Below are positions 1 to 8,111 of a stretch of DNA of 64,000 nt, piece after piece. The position numbers and the translations under genes are program-made. The stretch spans positions 1,612,001 to 1,676,000 of the forward strand of contig JAHDWB010000001.1 in the NCBI GenBank assembly GCA_023382595.1, given 5' to 3'. The stretch is from Anaerolineales bacterium. GTDB taxonomy: Bacteria > Chloroflexota > Anaerolineae > Anaerolineales > Villigracilaceae. Within the stretch, counting starts at the first letter, position 1, and each line of letters opens with the position of its first letter. The notes under the pieces are model-generated. The model saw nothing but the letters and a program-made list of their open reading frames with translations, made no database searches and was not told the origin of the DNA.

Positions 1-1
1 G

Positions 2-151
2 AAGGTCACCCACATCCTGAAAATGGACAGTATCGAGTTCGGGTTAACCGAGTCGTTCTTTGAAGTCATCCAGCCCAAACGCCTGTATCGTGTGTATGGC
101 GTGAAGGATCAGGGCGCGTGGGTGTTGTTGAGCATGGAGACGTTGGAGTAG
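2..151 (+). CDS. C-terminal end of an unidentified protein (5' end outside window)
   Basis: An open frame enters from the left edge and ends at a TAG at 149-151, giving the last 49 residues of a protein. The tail is mixed hydrophobic and charged and contains RLYRVYGVKDQGAWVLLSM, with no cysteine or nucleotide-binding motif. I do not recognise the family. A strong hairpin follows 30 bases after the stop, so the fragment is probably the end of a transcription unit. Frame and stop are clear; function is unknown. Confidence 0.6.
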   Translation, partial: KVTHILKMDSIEFGLTESFFEVIQPKRLYRVYGVKDQGAWVLLSMETLE

Positions 152-181
152 ATAGTCTGTAATCTTGAAGCAAATAAAAGG

Positions 182-214
182 AACAGGCTGGCGGAGAACT
201 CCGCCAGCCTGTTT
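182..214. terminator. Bidirectional intrinsic terminator
   Basis: Arms AACAGGCTGGCGGAG and CTCCGCCAGCCTGTT are perfectly complementary around a two-base loop. AAATAAAA precedes the stem on the plus strand and TTTATT follows it, so it can end both the plus-strand gene at the left edge and the minus-strand protease. Confidence 0.85.
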
Positions 215-234
215 ATTACAAACCGTGCGTCTTT

Positions 235-2907
235 CTAAGGTCGGTCGATCGTGATGACCGGGGAGGTCCAACTTTCCCAGTGAGCCGGGTTGTTGGGATC
301 GCCCAGCGCCTTCAGTACTTTGACGACAACGAGATAATTGCCATCGGGTACGTTCTTGAAGAGCTGGTTGGTGTTGCCCTTGCCGTTGCTCATGTTGCTG
401 TGGATGCGGGTTCCATCCCAGGCGAAGGCAAAGAAACCGGTCGAGGTGGAGTTGCGTGGGAGGTACTCAATATCCACGAACTTGTTGAACACCGGGTGGA
501 CCGGCTTGCCTGTGTCGGCATTGTAGAGTTCCATCTGTAGTGTGCGGGCATGGTGATCGAAATGCACCAGAATGGACGGCATTTCGTAAATGCTGGTCAT
601 GTTGAAGACGTAGCCAGCCGGCGGGATCGTGTACGAGCCGCCAATACATTCGCCATCCAGGATGCGGATACAAGCTGTCGCCCGACCAACGAGCGGGAAG
701 CCGATGCCGCCGGAGGTCAGCACCTGTTTGGTCTGGTAATCGCCCTTGAGACCGGCATATGGGACGCGATAGGTCTGTCCGCCGCCTTGCGGGGTGAGTA
801 CGAGATAACCTCCATATTGGCTGAGGTCTGCCAAAGTGGGATTCGCTGTGATGGTGACATCCACAGTGGCGGAACCGCCTGCCGGCACTGTCACGCTGGG
901 CGCGCTAAAGGCAACGGCAGCGAAGCCTGTGAAGAAGGCTGGCGTGAAGGTGTTAGGACCAGTGGACAACGCGGGGACGTGAGACAGGTCATAGGTCACG
1001 CTTGATGCGCTGGTGTTCTGGATCGTCAATGTCTGCGTGAAGGGACCTGCTTCGCTCTCACCGGTAGCGATCTTGGAGGGGGATACGGTCGTGGTGCTCA
1101 GGATGGCATCGTCAATATCGAGCATACCGGCGCCTTGGCGGTGGACATTATCCAGGAAGCCGAGAGCGGGGTTGCCCCACCAATTTTTCGGGTCCGCGCT
1201 GTTTTGCAGGATGCCGCGCACTGCCCCAGCCGGGGTTCCGGGGTGAGCCTGCAGGAGCAAAGCCGCCGCGCCCGCCACATGCGGGGACGCCATGGATGTT
1301 CCGCTGATGGTGGCATAAGCGCCAGCCTCGAGCGGGTAGGTGGAGAAGATCAAACCACCGGGAGCGCCGATATCAGGTTTGAGCGCGAGATCGGGGGAGA
1401 GACCGTAGGAACTGAAGGATGAGATCAGTCCGCCAGTGGGGTTGAGGAAGGTACCGAGATCTTCCGTCCAATTCAAGGTCTGCGGTTCCAAATCGATGGC
1501 GTTGTTGATCGCCACGCCTTCCGTGTCAGAAACTGCAACGACCGGAATGGTGATCGCAGGGGTTCCGGCAACAGTCGGGCTGAAGCGACCGGCTGCATTG
1601 TTGTAGAGCACAACAGCCGCCGCGCCTGCATTCTGCGCATTCAACGCTTTTTCGTAGAAAGGACACGTTCCGCGGCGGATCAACACAGCCATGCCGGTTA
1701 AATCCGGCAAAGGACCTGCGGAAGTACAGGCATCATCTGCGGAGACGGGAGTGCCGGTCTTTGCCAGCGGTAAACTGCCCGAGGTTGGCGCCAGAGGTGA
1801 GCCCGCAGCGTTAGCATATCCAATCGAAAGTCCAGCCGGGGACACGGTGAAGGTGTTCAACGCGACGTGGGTATTGTCGAATGACGCTACACCGATCACG
1901 TTTTCACCCAAACCGGGCGCGCCGGCTGCATACAAGCCGTTCGCACCGCTGTTGCCGATGGATGCGACCACAACCATGCCCTTTTCCACCAGGCGGCTGG
2001 CAGCCACGGCGGTGGGGTACTGGGGCCACTGGAAGGAGGAGCCGATGGACATGTTGAGGATGTCCATATCGTCAGCCAGGGCGCGTTCCATGGCGGCGAG
2101 CATGATGTCCGCGGTGGTGGAGCCTTCACAGCCGAAAACGCGATACGCGCCGAAGGTCACTTCGGGCGCAACGCCGGTGACAGCGCCGCTCGCGCCGACG
2201 ATGCCCGCTACGTGTGTGCCGTGTCCGTTGCAGTCATCGGGGTCGTTATCAGGAGCAGGTACGGGGTTGTACGAAGCGGATGCGGGATCTGCGTTGAAAT
2301 TATCGCCGACAAAGTCATATCCGAACGCCACGCGGCAGCCGGGACCGAAACAACCGCCGAGGTCGGGGTGATCGTAGTCGACGCCGGTGTCCATGACCGC
2401 CACCTTGATGCCTGCGCCGGTGTAGCCGAGTTCGCTCTGCGCCGTATCCGCGCCGGTCATGGCGAGGGCGGTGAACATTTCAGGGTTTTCGCCTGCCGCT
2501 GTTTCGGGGATCTGGATCGTATCAACGAGGTAGATCGCCTTCACGCCGGGAATGCGTGACAGCTTGGCGAGTTGGGATGTGCCGACCTGAATGGAGAGAC
2601 CATTCCACAGGGTATCGAATGCGAATTGTTCCTTGTAGACCAAGCCCGCCTTTTTCGCTTCGGATCGGAAGGACGATTTTTCCGCCTTCACTTTGGATAA
2701 CGAATTTCCAGCCGCTACCGAGGGTCCGGAAAGTTCAACGAACCATAACGCAGGGGTCTCGTTGGTCATTTCACCTGTTTCTGCGGAGGGGGCGGGAGTT
2801 TCCGGAATGAGCGAGTCCCCATCATCTGCCAGAACCGGACCGAAACTGGCAAACGCCAATGCCAGAATCAGAAGTACGGAAAAAACGTTGAAACTCTTTC
2901 TGAACAT
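235..2907 (-). CDS. Secreted subtilisin-like serine protease (peptidase S8) with PA insert
   Basis: This 890-residue exported endopeptidase has a signal peptide (residues 1-27), an I9-type propeptide region (about 53-135) and an S8 catalytic domain. The triad is Asp173 (in VMDTGVDYDHPDL), His229 (in NGHGTHVAG) and Ser538 (in SGTSMASPHVAG), with oxyanion Asn319. A protease-associated (PA) domain of about 90 residues (roughly 385-475) is inserted between His and Ser, as in lactocepin/Vpr-type proteases. The last 270 residues look like beta-sandwich (Fn3-like) domains. No LPXTG motif or C-terminal membrane anchor is visible, so it is probably released or held by the C-terminal domains. The start is supported by GAGGAGA about 9 bases upstream. 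It is transcribed alone behind a c-di-GMP-I riboswitch, which links protease output to the motile/sessile second messenger. The natural substrate is unknown. Confidence 0.93.
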   Translation of the reverse strand: MFRKSFNVFSVLLILALAFASFGPVLADDGDSLIPETPAPSAETGEMTNETPALWFVELSGPSVAAGNSLSKVKAEKSSFRSEAKKAGLVYKEQFAFDTLWNGLSIQVGTSQLAKLSRIPGVKAIYLVDTIQIPETAAGENPEMFTALAMTGADTAQSELGYTGAGIKVAVMDTGVDYDHPDLGGCFGPGCRVAFGYDFVGDNFNADPASASYNPVPAPDNDPDDCNGHGTHVAGIVGASGAVTGVAPEVTFGAYRVFGCEGSTTADIMLAAMERALADDMDILNMSIGSSFQWPQYPTAVAASRLVEKGMVVVASIGNSGANGLYAAGAPGLGENVIGVASFDNTHVALNTFTVSPAGLSIGYANAAGSPLAPTSGSLPLAKTGTPVSADDACTSAGPLPDLTGMAVLIRRGTCPFYEKALNAQNAGAAAVVLYNNAAGRFSPTVAGTPAITIPVVAVSDTEGVAINNAIDLEPQTLNWTEDLGTFLNPTGGLISSFSSYGLSPDLALKPDIGAPGGLIFSTYPLEAGAYATISGTSMASPHVAGAAALLLQAHPGTPAGAVRGILQNSADPKNWWGNPALGFLDNVHRQGAGMLDIDDAILSTTTVSPSKIATGESEAGPFTQTLTIQNTSASSVTYDLSHVPALSTGPNTFTPAFFTGFAAVAFSAPSVTVPAGGSATVDVTITANPTLADLSQYGGYLVLTPQGGGQTYRVPYAGLKGDYQTKQVLTSGGIGFPLVGRATACIRILDGECIGGSYTIPPAGYVFNMTSIYEMPSILVHFDHHARTLQMELYNADTGKPVHPVFNKFVDIEYLPRNSTSTGFFAFAWDGTRIHSNMSNGKGNTNQLFKNVPDGNYLVVVKVLKALGDPNNPAHWESWTSPVITIDRP

Positions 2908-3032
2908 TATCTTGTCTCCTCTTCAAGAGCTGGTCATGTTGTACTGAGAAAAAATATTTTATGTATTTTGCTGCGCAGTACTGGAAAGAGTATTGAATGT
3001 ATTTGGACGGCTGCCTCCTTCTGAATTAAGAC

Positions 3033-3061
3033 AAAAAACCGCCGAAAAAAGATTTCGGCGG
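3033..3061 (-). terminator. Riboswitch expression platform: intrinsic terminator before the protease
   Basis: Read on the minus strand, CCGCCGAAA and TTTCGGCGG form a tight stem followed at once by TTTTTT. It directly abuts the 3' end of the c-di-GMP aptamer and lies about 130 bases before the protease start codon. The first arm shares bases with the 3' edge of the aptamer (ACCGCCGAA), the usual arrangement for ligand-controlled termination. Whether ligand turns the gene on or off cannot be settled by reading. Confidence 0.85.
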
Positions 3062-3140
3062 TCTGGCGATCTTCCCTCGGGGAGGAAAGACCCATGACTT
3101 TGCGTCCCCGCCTCACGACGGGTTTGCCTTTTCGATACCG
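3057..3140 (-). ncRNA. Cyclic di-GMP-I (GEMM-I) riboswitch aptamer
   Basis: On the minus strand the RNA contains GGCAAACC (3128-3121) and GGGACGCAAAG (3108-3098), the two signature blocks of GEMM-I. They flank a six-pair helix (CCCGUC/GGCGGG) capped by a GUGA (GNRA) tetraloop, which in this family docks into a receptor in the second arm. The second arm follows: AUGGGUCUUUCC, loop, GGGAAGAUCGCCAGACC. The base two before CAAACC is G, which by my alignment to Vc2 corresponds to G20 and favours c-di-GMP over cGAMP; that detail is inference. The aptamer begins at the predicted transcription start and runs into an intrinsic terminator, so a complete switch is present upstream of the secreted protease. 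Confidence 0.9.
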
Positions 3141-3146
3141 TATTCC

Positions 3147-3174
3147 ATTATATAAAATTTACAGCAAAAGGCAA
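3147..3174 (-). promoter_or_regulatory. Promoter of the riboswitch-protease transcript
   Basis: On the minus strand, TTGCCT (3174-3169) and a perfect TATAAT (3152-3147) are separated by 16 bases. Transcription would start near 3140, exactly at the 5' edge of the aptamer, which supports both calls. Confidence 0.75.
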
Positions 3175-3230
3175 GGGCATCGAAGGATGATTTGGAAACC
3201 CGGATTTCCCAAGCGTTTCGTCCAAATCTG

Positions 3231-3239
3231 TGTTATACT
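3231..3239 (+). promoter_or_regulatory. Extended -10 promoter of the DEAD-box helicase leader
   Basis: TGTTATACT is a good extended -10 (TG-n-TATACT). I see no convincing -35 at the right distance. Transcription would start near 3246 and give a leader of about 200 bases before the helicase start codon. Confidence 0.6.
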
Positions 3240-3246
3240 CCCGCCG

Positions 3247-3447
3247 CTCTCAATGGAGAGTAAATTTTCTGGGAATTGTTTTGGTAACTCTGAATGATCG
3301 CCCGATAGGATTGTCGGGCTTTTTTGTTGGGCGGGTCCAGCCTGTGAAGGCGGACCTTGTAGACAGGAAGAACGTTAGACGGAGTCATCGGAACATCCCG
3401 CATAACCGTAGGTGCGCAGCGTCGCTGTGCCTCTACAAAGGATAAAG
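3247..3447 (+). promoter_or_regulatory. Structured 5' leader of the DEAD-box helicase, possible attenuator
   Basis: The leader holds four hairpins in order: CTCTC/GAGAG (3247-3260); a terminator-like stem GCCCGA/TCGGGC followed by TTTTTT (3300-3325); GGTCC-GCC/GGC-GGACC (3334-3356); and GCGCAGC/GCTGTGC (3414-3430) about 17 bases before the ATG. A terminator inside a transcript whose only open frame lies downstream suggests attenuation. Because the helicase carries an RNA-binding DbpA-type C-terminus, autoregulation is plausible but unproven. An alternative is that the terminator-like stem closes a short independent RNA starting near 3246. Confidence 0.55.
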
Positions 3448-5115
3448 ATGACAACCGATTTTTCTTCCCTCAACCTGCGTGATGAGATCATGCAGGCGAT
3501 CACCGAACTCGGCTATGCCGAGCCGACTCCCATTCAAACCGGCATGATCCCGCTCATGCTCACCGGCGTGGATGTGATCGGTCAGGCGCAGACCGGCACA
3601 GGCAAAACCGCCGCCTTCGCCCTCCCCATTCTCAACAACTTCGAAAAGCAAAAGAATCCGCAGGCGTTGGTGCTCGCACCGACGCGCGAACTCGCGTTGC
3701 AAGTCGCTGATTCGATGACCGAATACGGCAAACACCTTAACGTGCGCGTGCTGGCGGTCTATGGCGGTCAGCCCTACGGACCGCAGATCAACAGCCTCAA
3801 ACGCGGCGTGGATATCATCGTCGGCACACCGGGACGTTTGAACGACCTGCTCGACCGCGGCGTTTTGTTCCTGCACGGCGTCAAAACCGTGGTGCTGGAT
3901 GAAGCCGACGAAATGCTCAACATGGGTTTCATCGAAGACGTGGAAAAGATTTTGGGATTAACCCCGCCCGAACGTCAGACTGCCCTCTTCAGCGCCACCA
4001 TGCCCCCGCGCATCCGGAAACTGGCGGAACGCTTCATGCGCGACCCGCAATCTGTCACCGCCAAGCGGACCGCGCTCAACGCTGCGGCAATCGAACAACG
4101 CTATTACTTCGTCCATGAGAGTCACAAGACCAATGCGTTGACCCGCCTGTTCGAGATCGAACCCATCCACAGCGCGTTGATCTTCACCCGCACCCGCGCC
4201 GAGACCAGCACGCTGGCGAATGAACTCGTCGTGCGCGGGATCCCCGCCGAAGCCATCAGCGGCGACCTGGACCAGCAAGCCCGCGAGCGCGTGCTGGGAC
4301 GTTTCCGCTCGAATCAGTTGAAGGTGCTGGTCGCCACCGATGTCGCCGCGCGCGGCTTGGACATCGATGACATCTCGCACGTCTTCAACTATCACCTGCC
4401 CGACGACGCTGAAGTGTACGTCCACCGCATTGGGCGGACAGGACGCGCCGGCAAGACCGGCATTGCCATCACCCTGCTTTCTCCCAAGGAGAAGCGCCGC
4501 CTGCGCGAAGTAGAGGCGTTGACCAAGCAACCTGTCAAGGAAATGAAACTTCCCACCGCCGAAGATATTGCCAGTCATCGTGAAGCGCAATTAGTGGAGA
4601 AACTCAAAGTCTGGCTCGGTCGCGGACGTTACAAACGCGAACTGGAGATCGTGCAGGAATTGATCGACGGCGGACATGACGTCATGAATATCGCCGCTGC
4701 CGCCATCAAGATCTCGCGCGCGGACGAAAAACAGCGTCCGATCGCCGAGATCGCCGAAGTGAAGTTCGAGAAACGCGAGCGCGATTTCTCTTCACGCGGC
4801 GCGAAGCGGGAACCGTTCGGGCGTGGAGATGCCTCCGCGCGGGCTGGCAAGCAGCGGGTAAAAGGAAGCGCGTCGCATGAGGCTGGCATGGTCCGTGTGA
4901 AGATCAACAAGGGCAAGATGCACAACATCCGCCCGAATGATATCGTCGGGCAGATCGCTTTCCATGCCAACATCCCCGGCTATACCATCGGCAAGATCCG
5001 CATCGAAGATAAAATTTCGTTCGTGGATATTCCTGAAGATGTGATCGCGCAGGTCATCAAGCACAGCGGCAATTACAAAATTGGAAAAGATAAGTTCAGC
5101 GTCGTGAAGGCGTAG
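3448..5115 (+). CDS. DEAD-box ATP-dependent RNA helicase with DbpA-type RNA-binding C-terminus
   Basis: This 555-residue enzyme unwinds RNA duplexes and most resembles the CshA/DeaD group involved in ribosome assembly and mRNA decay. Visible motifs are the Q motif (TPIQ, about 27-30), Walker A AQTGTGKT (47-54), PTREL (78-82), DEAD (151-154), SAT, ARGLD and HRIGRTGRAG. After the helicase core come a basic Gly/Arg-rich linker (about 440-475) and a DbpA-like RNA-recognition fold (VRVKINKGKMHNIRPNDIVG onward). The start is the ATG at 3448 after AAAGGAT; an upstream in-frame ATG at 3412 falls in the structured leader and has no ribosome binding site. It is monocistronic, with a strong terminator after it. 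Confidence 0.93.
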   Translation: MTTDFSSLNLRDEIMQAITELGYAEPTPIQTGMIPLMLTGVDVIGQAQTGTGKTAAFALPILNNFEKQKNPQALVLAPTRELALQVADSMTEYGKHLNVRVLAVYGGQPYGPQINSLKRGVDIIVGTPGRLNDLLDRGVLFLHGVKTVVLDEADEMLNMGFIEDVEKILGLTPPERQTALFSATMPPRIRKLAERFMRDPQSVTAKRTALNAAAIEQRYYFVHESHKTNALTRLFEIEPIHSALIFTRTRAETSTLANELVVRGIPAEAISGDLDQQARERVLGRFRSNQLKVLVATDVAARGLDIDDISHVFNYHLPDDAEVYVHRIGRTGRAGKTGIAITLLSPKEKRRLREVEALTKQPVKEMKLPTAEDIASHREAQLVEKLKVWLGRGRYKRELEIVQELIDGGHDVMNIAAAAIKISRADEKQRPIAEIAEVKFEKRERDFSSRGAKREPFGRGDASARAGKQRVKGSASHEAGMVRVKINKGKMHNIRPNDIVGQIAFHANIPGYTIGKIRIEDKISFVDIPEDVIAQVIKHSGNYKIGKDKFSVVKA

Positions 5116-5133
5116 TAACGGAGTATTCGAAAA

Positions 5134-5168
5134 GACCTGACGGGTTTTAACCGTCAGGTCTTTTTTTT
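5134..5168. terminator. Bidirectional terminator between helicase and glucokinase
   Basis: GACCTGACGG and CCGTCAGGTC form a perfect ten-pair stem, with AAAA before it and a run of eight T after it. It serves the plus-strand helicase and the convergent minus-strand kinase. Confidence 0.9.
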
Positions 5169-5901
5169 ATTTTTCCTGCGAGAACAATGCCGCGCCGACG
5201 ATGCCCGCCTCGTTTTGGAACTGCGCCGGCGTGATCCTGGTCTGCAAATTCAAAAGCGGCAGGAATTTTTCGTGCTGTTTGCTGATGCCGCCGCCGATGA
5301 TGAACAGGTCGGGCCAGAAGAGTTTTTCCATTTCGTTAAGGTAGATGTTCAGGCGTTTGGCATATTTTTTCCACGAAAGGTCATCGCGCTGGCGCGCCGC
5401 ATCGGACGCGCGATGTTCGGCATCGGTTCCATTGATTTGCAAATGACCGAACTCGGTGTTGGGCAAAAGATGTCCATCATAATAGATAGCGGTGCCGATG
5501 CCCGTGCCGAGCGTGATCATGATGACCGTGCCCATCTGACCTTTCCCCGCGCCGAACGCCATCTCTGCCATCCCAGCCACATCCGCATCATTCCCGACCC
5601 GGCACCTGCATCCCGTCATCGACGTGAGCAACTCCTCGGCATTGATCCCGACCCACTTTTCCGAAACATTTGCCGCCATCATGGCGATGCCGTGTTTGAT
5701 GGGGGCGGGGAAACCCACGCCGATGGGACCGTTCCATTTGAATGCCTGAGCGATCTCCGCGACCACCTCCGCCACGGGATTGGGCTTTGCGCCTTTGGGC
5801 GTTTTGATTCGGATTCGTTCCGCAAGCAGTTCGCCGGTTGTTATGTCCACGGGCGCGCCTTTGATGCCCGAACCGCCAATGTCGATGCCGAGTGCGTTCA
5901 T
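5167..5901 (-). CDS. ppgK: Polyphosphate glucokinase (ROK family)
   Basis: This 244-residue cytoplasmic kinase phosphorylates glucose with polyphosphate (or ATP) as phosphoryl donor. The N-terminal phosphate-binding motif is [11 protein letters not shown] (5-15). The catalytic Asp is D105 in GNDADVAG, followed by LGTGIGTA and the glucose-binding EFGHL. The stretch [20 protein letters not shown] followed by IIGGGISK is characteristic of polyphosphate-dependent members rather than ordinary ROK glucokinases. The start is supported by CAGGAG seven bases upstream, and a possible -10 (TATAGT) lies at 5944-5939. It is divergent from the ArsR regulator. The donor preference is family-level inference. 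Confidence 0.85.
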   Translation of the reverse strand: MNALGIDIGGSGIKGAPVDITTGELLAERIRIKTPKGAKPNPVAEVVAEIAQAFKWNGPIGVGFPAPIKHGIAMMAANVSEKWVGINAEELLTSMTGCRCRVGNDADVAGMAEMAFGAGKGQMGTVIMITLGTGIGTAIYYDGHLLPNTEFGHLQINGTDAEHRASDAARQRDDLSWKKYAKRLNIYLNEMEKLFWPDLFIIGGGISKQHEKFLPLLNLQTRITPAQFQNEAGIVGAALFSQEK

Positions 5902-5984
5902 GGTGCAACTCCTGAAGTGGGGATGAACTACCTGTTTAACTATAACACCGGAGCGGCCTCACCGGTCCCCGCAGAAATTCGCCC

Positions 5985-6012
5985 TTGACAGGCGGGCGGA
6001 AATATGTAAAAT
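5985..6012 (+). promoter_or_regulatory. Promoter of the ArsR-MFS operon
   Basis: A perfect TTGACA (5985-5990) is followed after 16 bases by TAAAAT (6007-6012), preceded by TG. This is the best sigma-70-type promoter in the window. The start point would fall near 6019-6020, at the edge of a palindrome. Confidence 0.8.
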
Positions 6013-6019
6013 ACGGCTT

Positions 6020-6043
6020 ATCGTTAAAAATAATTTTAATGAT
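6020..6043 (+). promoter_or_regulatory. A/T-rich palindromic operator at the transcription start
   Basis: Arms ATCGTTAAAA and TTTTAATGAT surround a four-base centre and match except for one pair. The site covers the predicted start point of the regulator-transporter operon, a standard position for ArsR-type autorepression. Confidence 0.55.
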
Positions 6044-6059
6044 AAAGGAAAACTTATCT

Positions 6060-6686
6060 ATGAAAAAGAATAAAGAAAAAGAGCGTTTTCACGTCTCCGA
6101 CCTGGAGACCCTGCGCGCCATTGCCGATCCCCTGCGGGTGCAGATCATGGAATTGCTGGGCGGACAGGCGCTCACCGTCAAGCAGGTTGCGAAGAAATTG
6201 GGGCTGGCTCCCAGCAAATTGTATTATCACTTCGGCGCGTTGGAAAAGCTGGGGTTGATCGAAGTGGCGGAGACGCGCATGGTTTCCAACATGCTTGAGA
6301 AAAAATTCAAGGCGGCGGCGGAAGCGTTGGACGTGGACCCATCCCTGTTCAAGTTCTCCAAGGAAGGCGACAACGAGCCGATCAACATCCTGCTGGCATC
6401 CACCATCGATGCGACGCGCGAAGACCTGTTCCGCAGTTTGCAGGCGCGTCAGTTCCAACTGGAGCAGGGCGCGGATGAAACGCCGCGCCGCCTGATCATC
6501 AACCGCGTTGTCAGCCGCGTGTCGGAGGAGCGGGTAGGCGAATTTCAGGATCGACTGGTCAAGCTCATTCAAGAGTTCGAAGCGGATGACAAAGTCTCCA
6601 AATCCGGCGATCACCCGTACGCTTTGACGGTGGCGTTCTATCCGAATTTTTATTTTGATAAGGCGAAGAAAGGCAAAAAGAAATGA
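6060..6686 (+). CDS. ArsR-type winged-helix transcriptional regulator
   Basis: This 208-residue regulator has an N-terminal winged helix (about 15-85) with a recognition segment VKQVAKKLGLAPSKLYYHFG, typical of HTH_20/ArsR-like proteins. The remaining 120 residues are helical and charged and probably form the dimer or effector domain. I see no metal-binding cysteine pair (ELCVCDL-type), so it is unlikely to sense metals. The start is the ATG at 6060 after AAAGGAAA; an upstream in-frame GTG/ATG reading would begin inside the promoter. It overlaps the MFS gene by ATGA, so it probably controls that transporter and itself through the adjacent palindrome. Confidence 0.85.
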   Translation: MKKNKEKERFHVSDLETLRAIADPLRVQIMELLGGQALTVKQVAKKLGLAPSKLYYHFGALEKLGLIEVAETRMVSNMLEKKFKAAAEALDVDPSLFKFSKEGDNEPINILLASTIDATREDLFRSLQARQFQLEQGADETPRRLIINRVVSRVSEERVGEFQDRLVKLIQEFEADDKVSKSGDHPYALTVAFYPNFYFDKAKKGKKK

Positions 6687-8014
6687 CAACTTTATCCGTA
6701 TCTGCATCCGCTGAAACCCCAAAAGATATGAAGACCTTCTTCATCATCTGGGGCGGACAACTCGTCTCCATGCTCGGTTCGGGCTTGACCAACTTCGCCC
6801 TCGGCGTCTGGTTATACGACCAGACCAAACAAGCCACACCGTTCGCCATCACCGTTTTGCTTGGATCCCTGCCGCGCATCCTGTTACTGCCCTTTGCCGG
6901 TTCGCTCGCGGACCGCTTCAACCGCCGTATGATCATGATCCTGGCGGATACCTTCACTGCGGTGTTCACGCTGATTATTTTCATCCTGCTCGGCGCAGGG
7001 AATTTGCAGTTGTGGCACATCTATATCATCGCTGCGATGATGTCCGTTTTTAGCGCTTTTCAGGAGCCTGCTTATTCGGCATCCATTGCCATGATCGTGC
7101 CGAAGGAAAAACTTGGCAGCGCCAACGGTATGGTGCAAATGGGGCAGGCGATCACATCGGTGCTCATCCCGGTTCTGGCTGGCGCATTGTTCGTGTTCAT
7201 CGGTTTCATGGGCATCATCATCATTGACTTTGTCACATTCTTCTTTGCGGTTGGCGCGTTGTTATTCGTACGCATTCCGCAGCCGGAGCGCGCGCCCGAG
7301 CACAAGGATAAAAATGTCTGGCAGGATATGGCATTCGGCTGGAATTACCTGCGCGAACGCACGGGTCTCTTTGGTCTCCTGTTGTACTACGCCATGGTCA
7401 ACTTCCTGCTCAACTGGTCGGCAGTGCTGCTGATCCCCATGGTCTTGAGCCGGTTTACAGCGGATGTGCTTGGCATCATCCAGACCGTGATGGGCGTGGG
7501 CATGTTGGCGGGCAGTATCGTCATGAGCGCCTGGGGAGGCGCAAAACGCCGCATCCCTGCCGCCATCGGATTCATCGTCCTGGCAGTGACCGGCTTCATC
7601 ATTGCGGGCATGACCCCCAACCCCTATCTCATCGGCGTCGGCGCATTCGTCCTGATGTTCTTCGTCCCGCTGGCTTCAGGCAACAGCCAGGTGGTGTTCC
7701 AAACCAAGGTCGCGCGTGATGTGCAGGGACGCGTCTTCTCCGTCCGCTCTGCCATTTCGCAATCCATGATGCCGCTCGCATTTCTTACCGCAGGTCCGCT
7801 TGCCGACAAATTCTTCGAGCCGCTGCTTCGAGATGGCGGCGCGCTGGCTTCCACGTTCATCGGTCAATGGCTTGGTACCGGCGCAGGACGCGGCATCGGC
7901 TTGATGTTCATCATTTCTGGCGTGGTCGCCATTGTCACAAGCGTACTCGTCTATGCCAACCCGCGCATCCGCAACGTGGAAAATGAACTGCCCGACGCAG
8001 ATCAAACAGACTAG
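6683..8014 (+). CDS. MFS efflux transporter (MFS_3 / EntS-like)
   Basis: This 443-residue inner-membrane protein has about 12 membrane spans, beginning near residue 12. The loop between spans 2 and 3 carries GSLADRFNRRMIM, the MFS motif A (GxLaDrxGrr). The family exports small hydrophobic molecules, siderophores or macrolides by proton antiport. The four-base ATGA overlap with the ArsR-type regulator suggests translational coupling and drug- or metabolite-induced export. The substrate cannot be read from sequence. Confidence 0.85.
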   Translation: MTTLSVSASAETPKDMKTFFIIWGGQLVSMLGSGLTNFALGVWLYDQTKQATPFAITVLLGSLPRILLLPFAGSLADRFNRRMIMILADTFTAVFTLIIFILLGAGNLQLWHIYIIAAMMSVFSAFQEPAYSASIAMIVPKEKLGSANGMVQMGQAITSVLIPVLAGALFVFIGFMGIIIIDFVTFFFAVGALLFVRIPQPERAPEHKDKNVWQDMAFGWNYLRERTGLFGLLLYYAMVNFLLNWSAVLLIPMVLSRFTADVLGIIQTVMGVGMLAGSIVMSAWGGAKRRIPAAIGFIVLAVTGFIIAGMTPNPYLIGVGAFVLMFFVPLASGNSQVVFQTKVARDVQGRVFSVRSAISQSMMPLAFLTAGPLADKFFEPLLRDGGALASTFIGQWLGTGAGRGIGLMFIISGVVAIVTSVLVYANPRIRNVENELPDADQTD

Positions 8015-8053
8015 ACTCTGCCGCATCCTGCCTGACTTGGAATTGGTCAAGCA

Positions 8054-8096
8054 AAACAGCTTCCTCCACGCTGACAACGCGTAAAGGAAGCTGTTT
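8054..8096. terminator. Hairpin terminator between convergent genes
   Basis: AAACAGCTTCC and GGAAGCTGTTT pair perfectly, and a smaller ACGC/GCGT helix sits in the loop. The T-run is short on both sides, so termination may be partial. It lies between the convergent MFS and N-acyltransferase-like genes. Confidence 0.65.
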
Positions 8097-8111
8097 CCAT
8101 GTTTCAGACCA

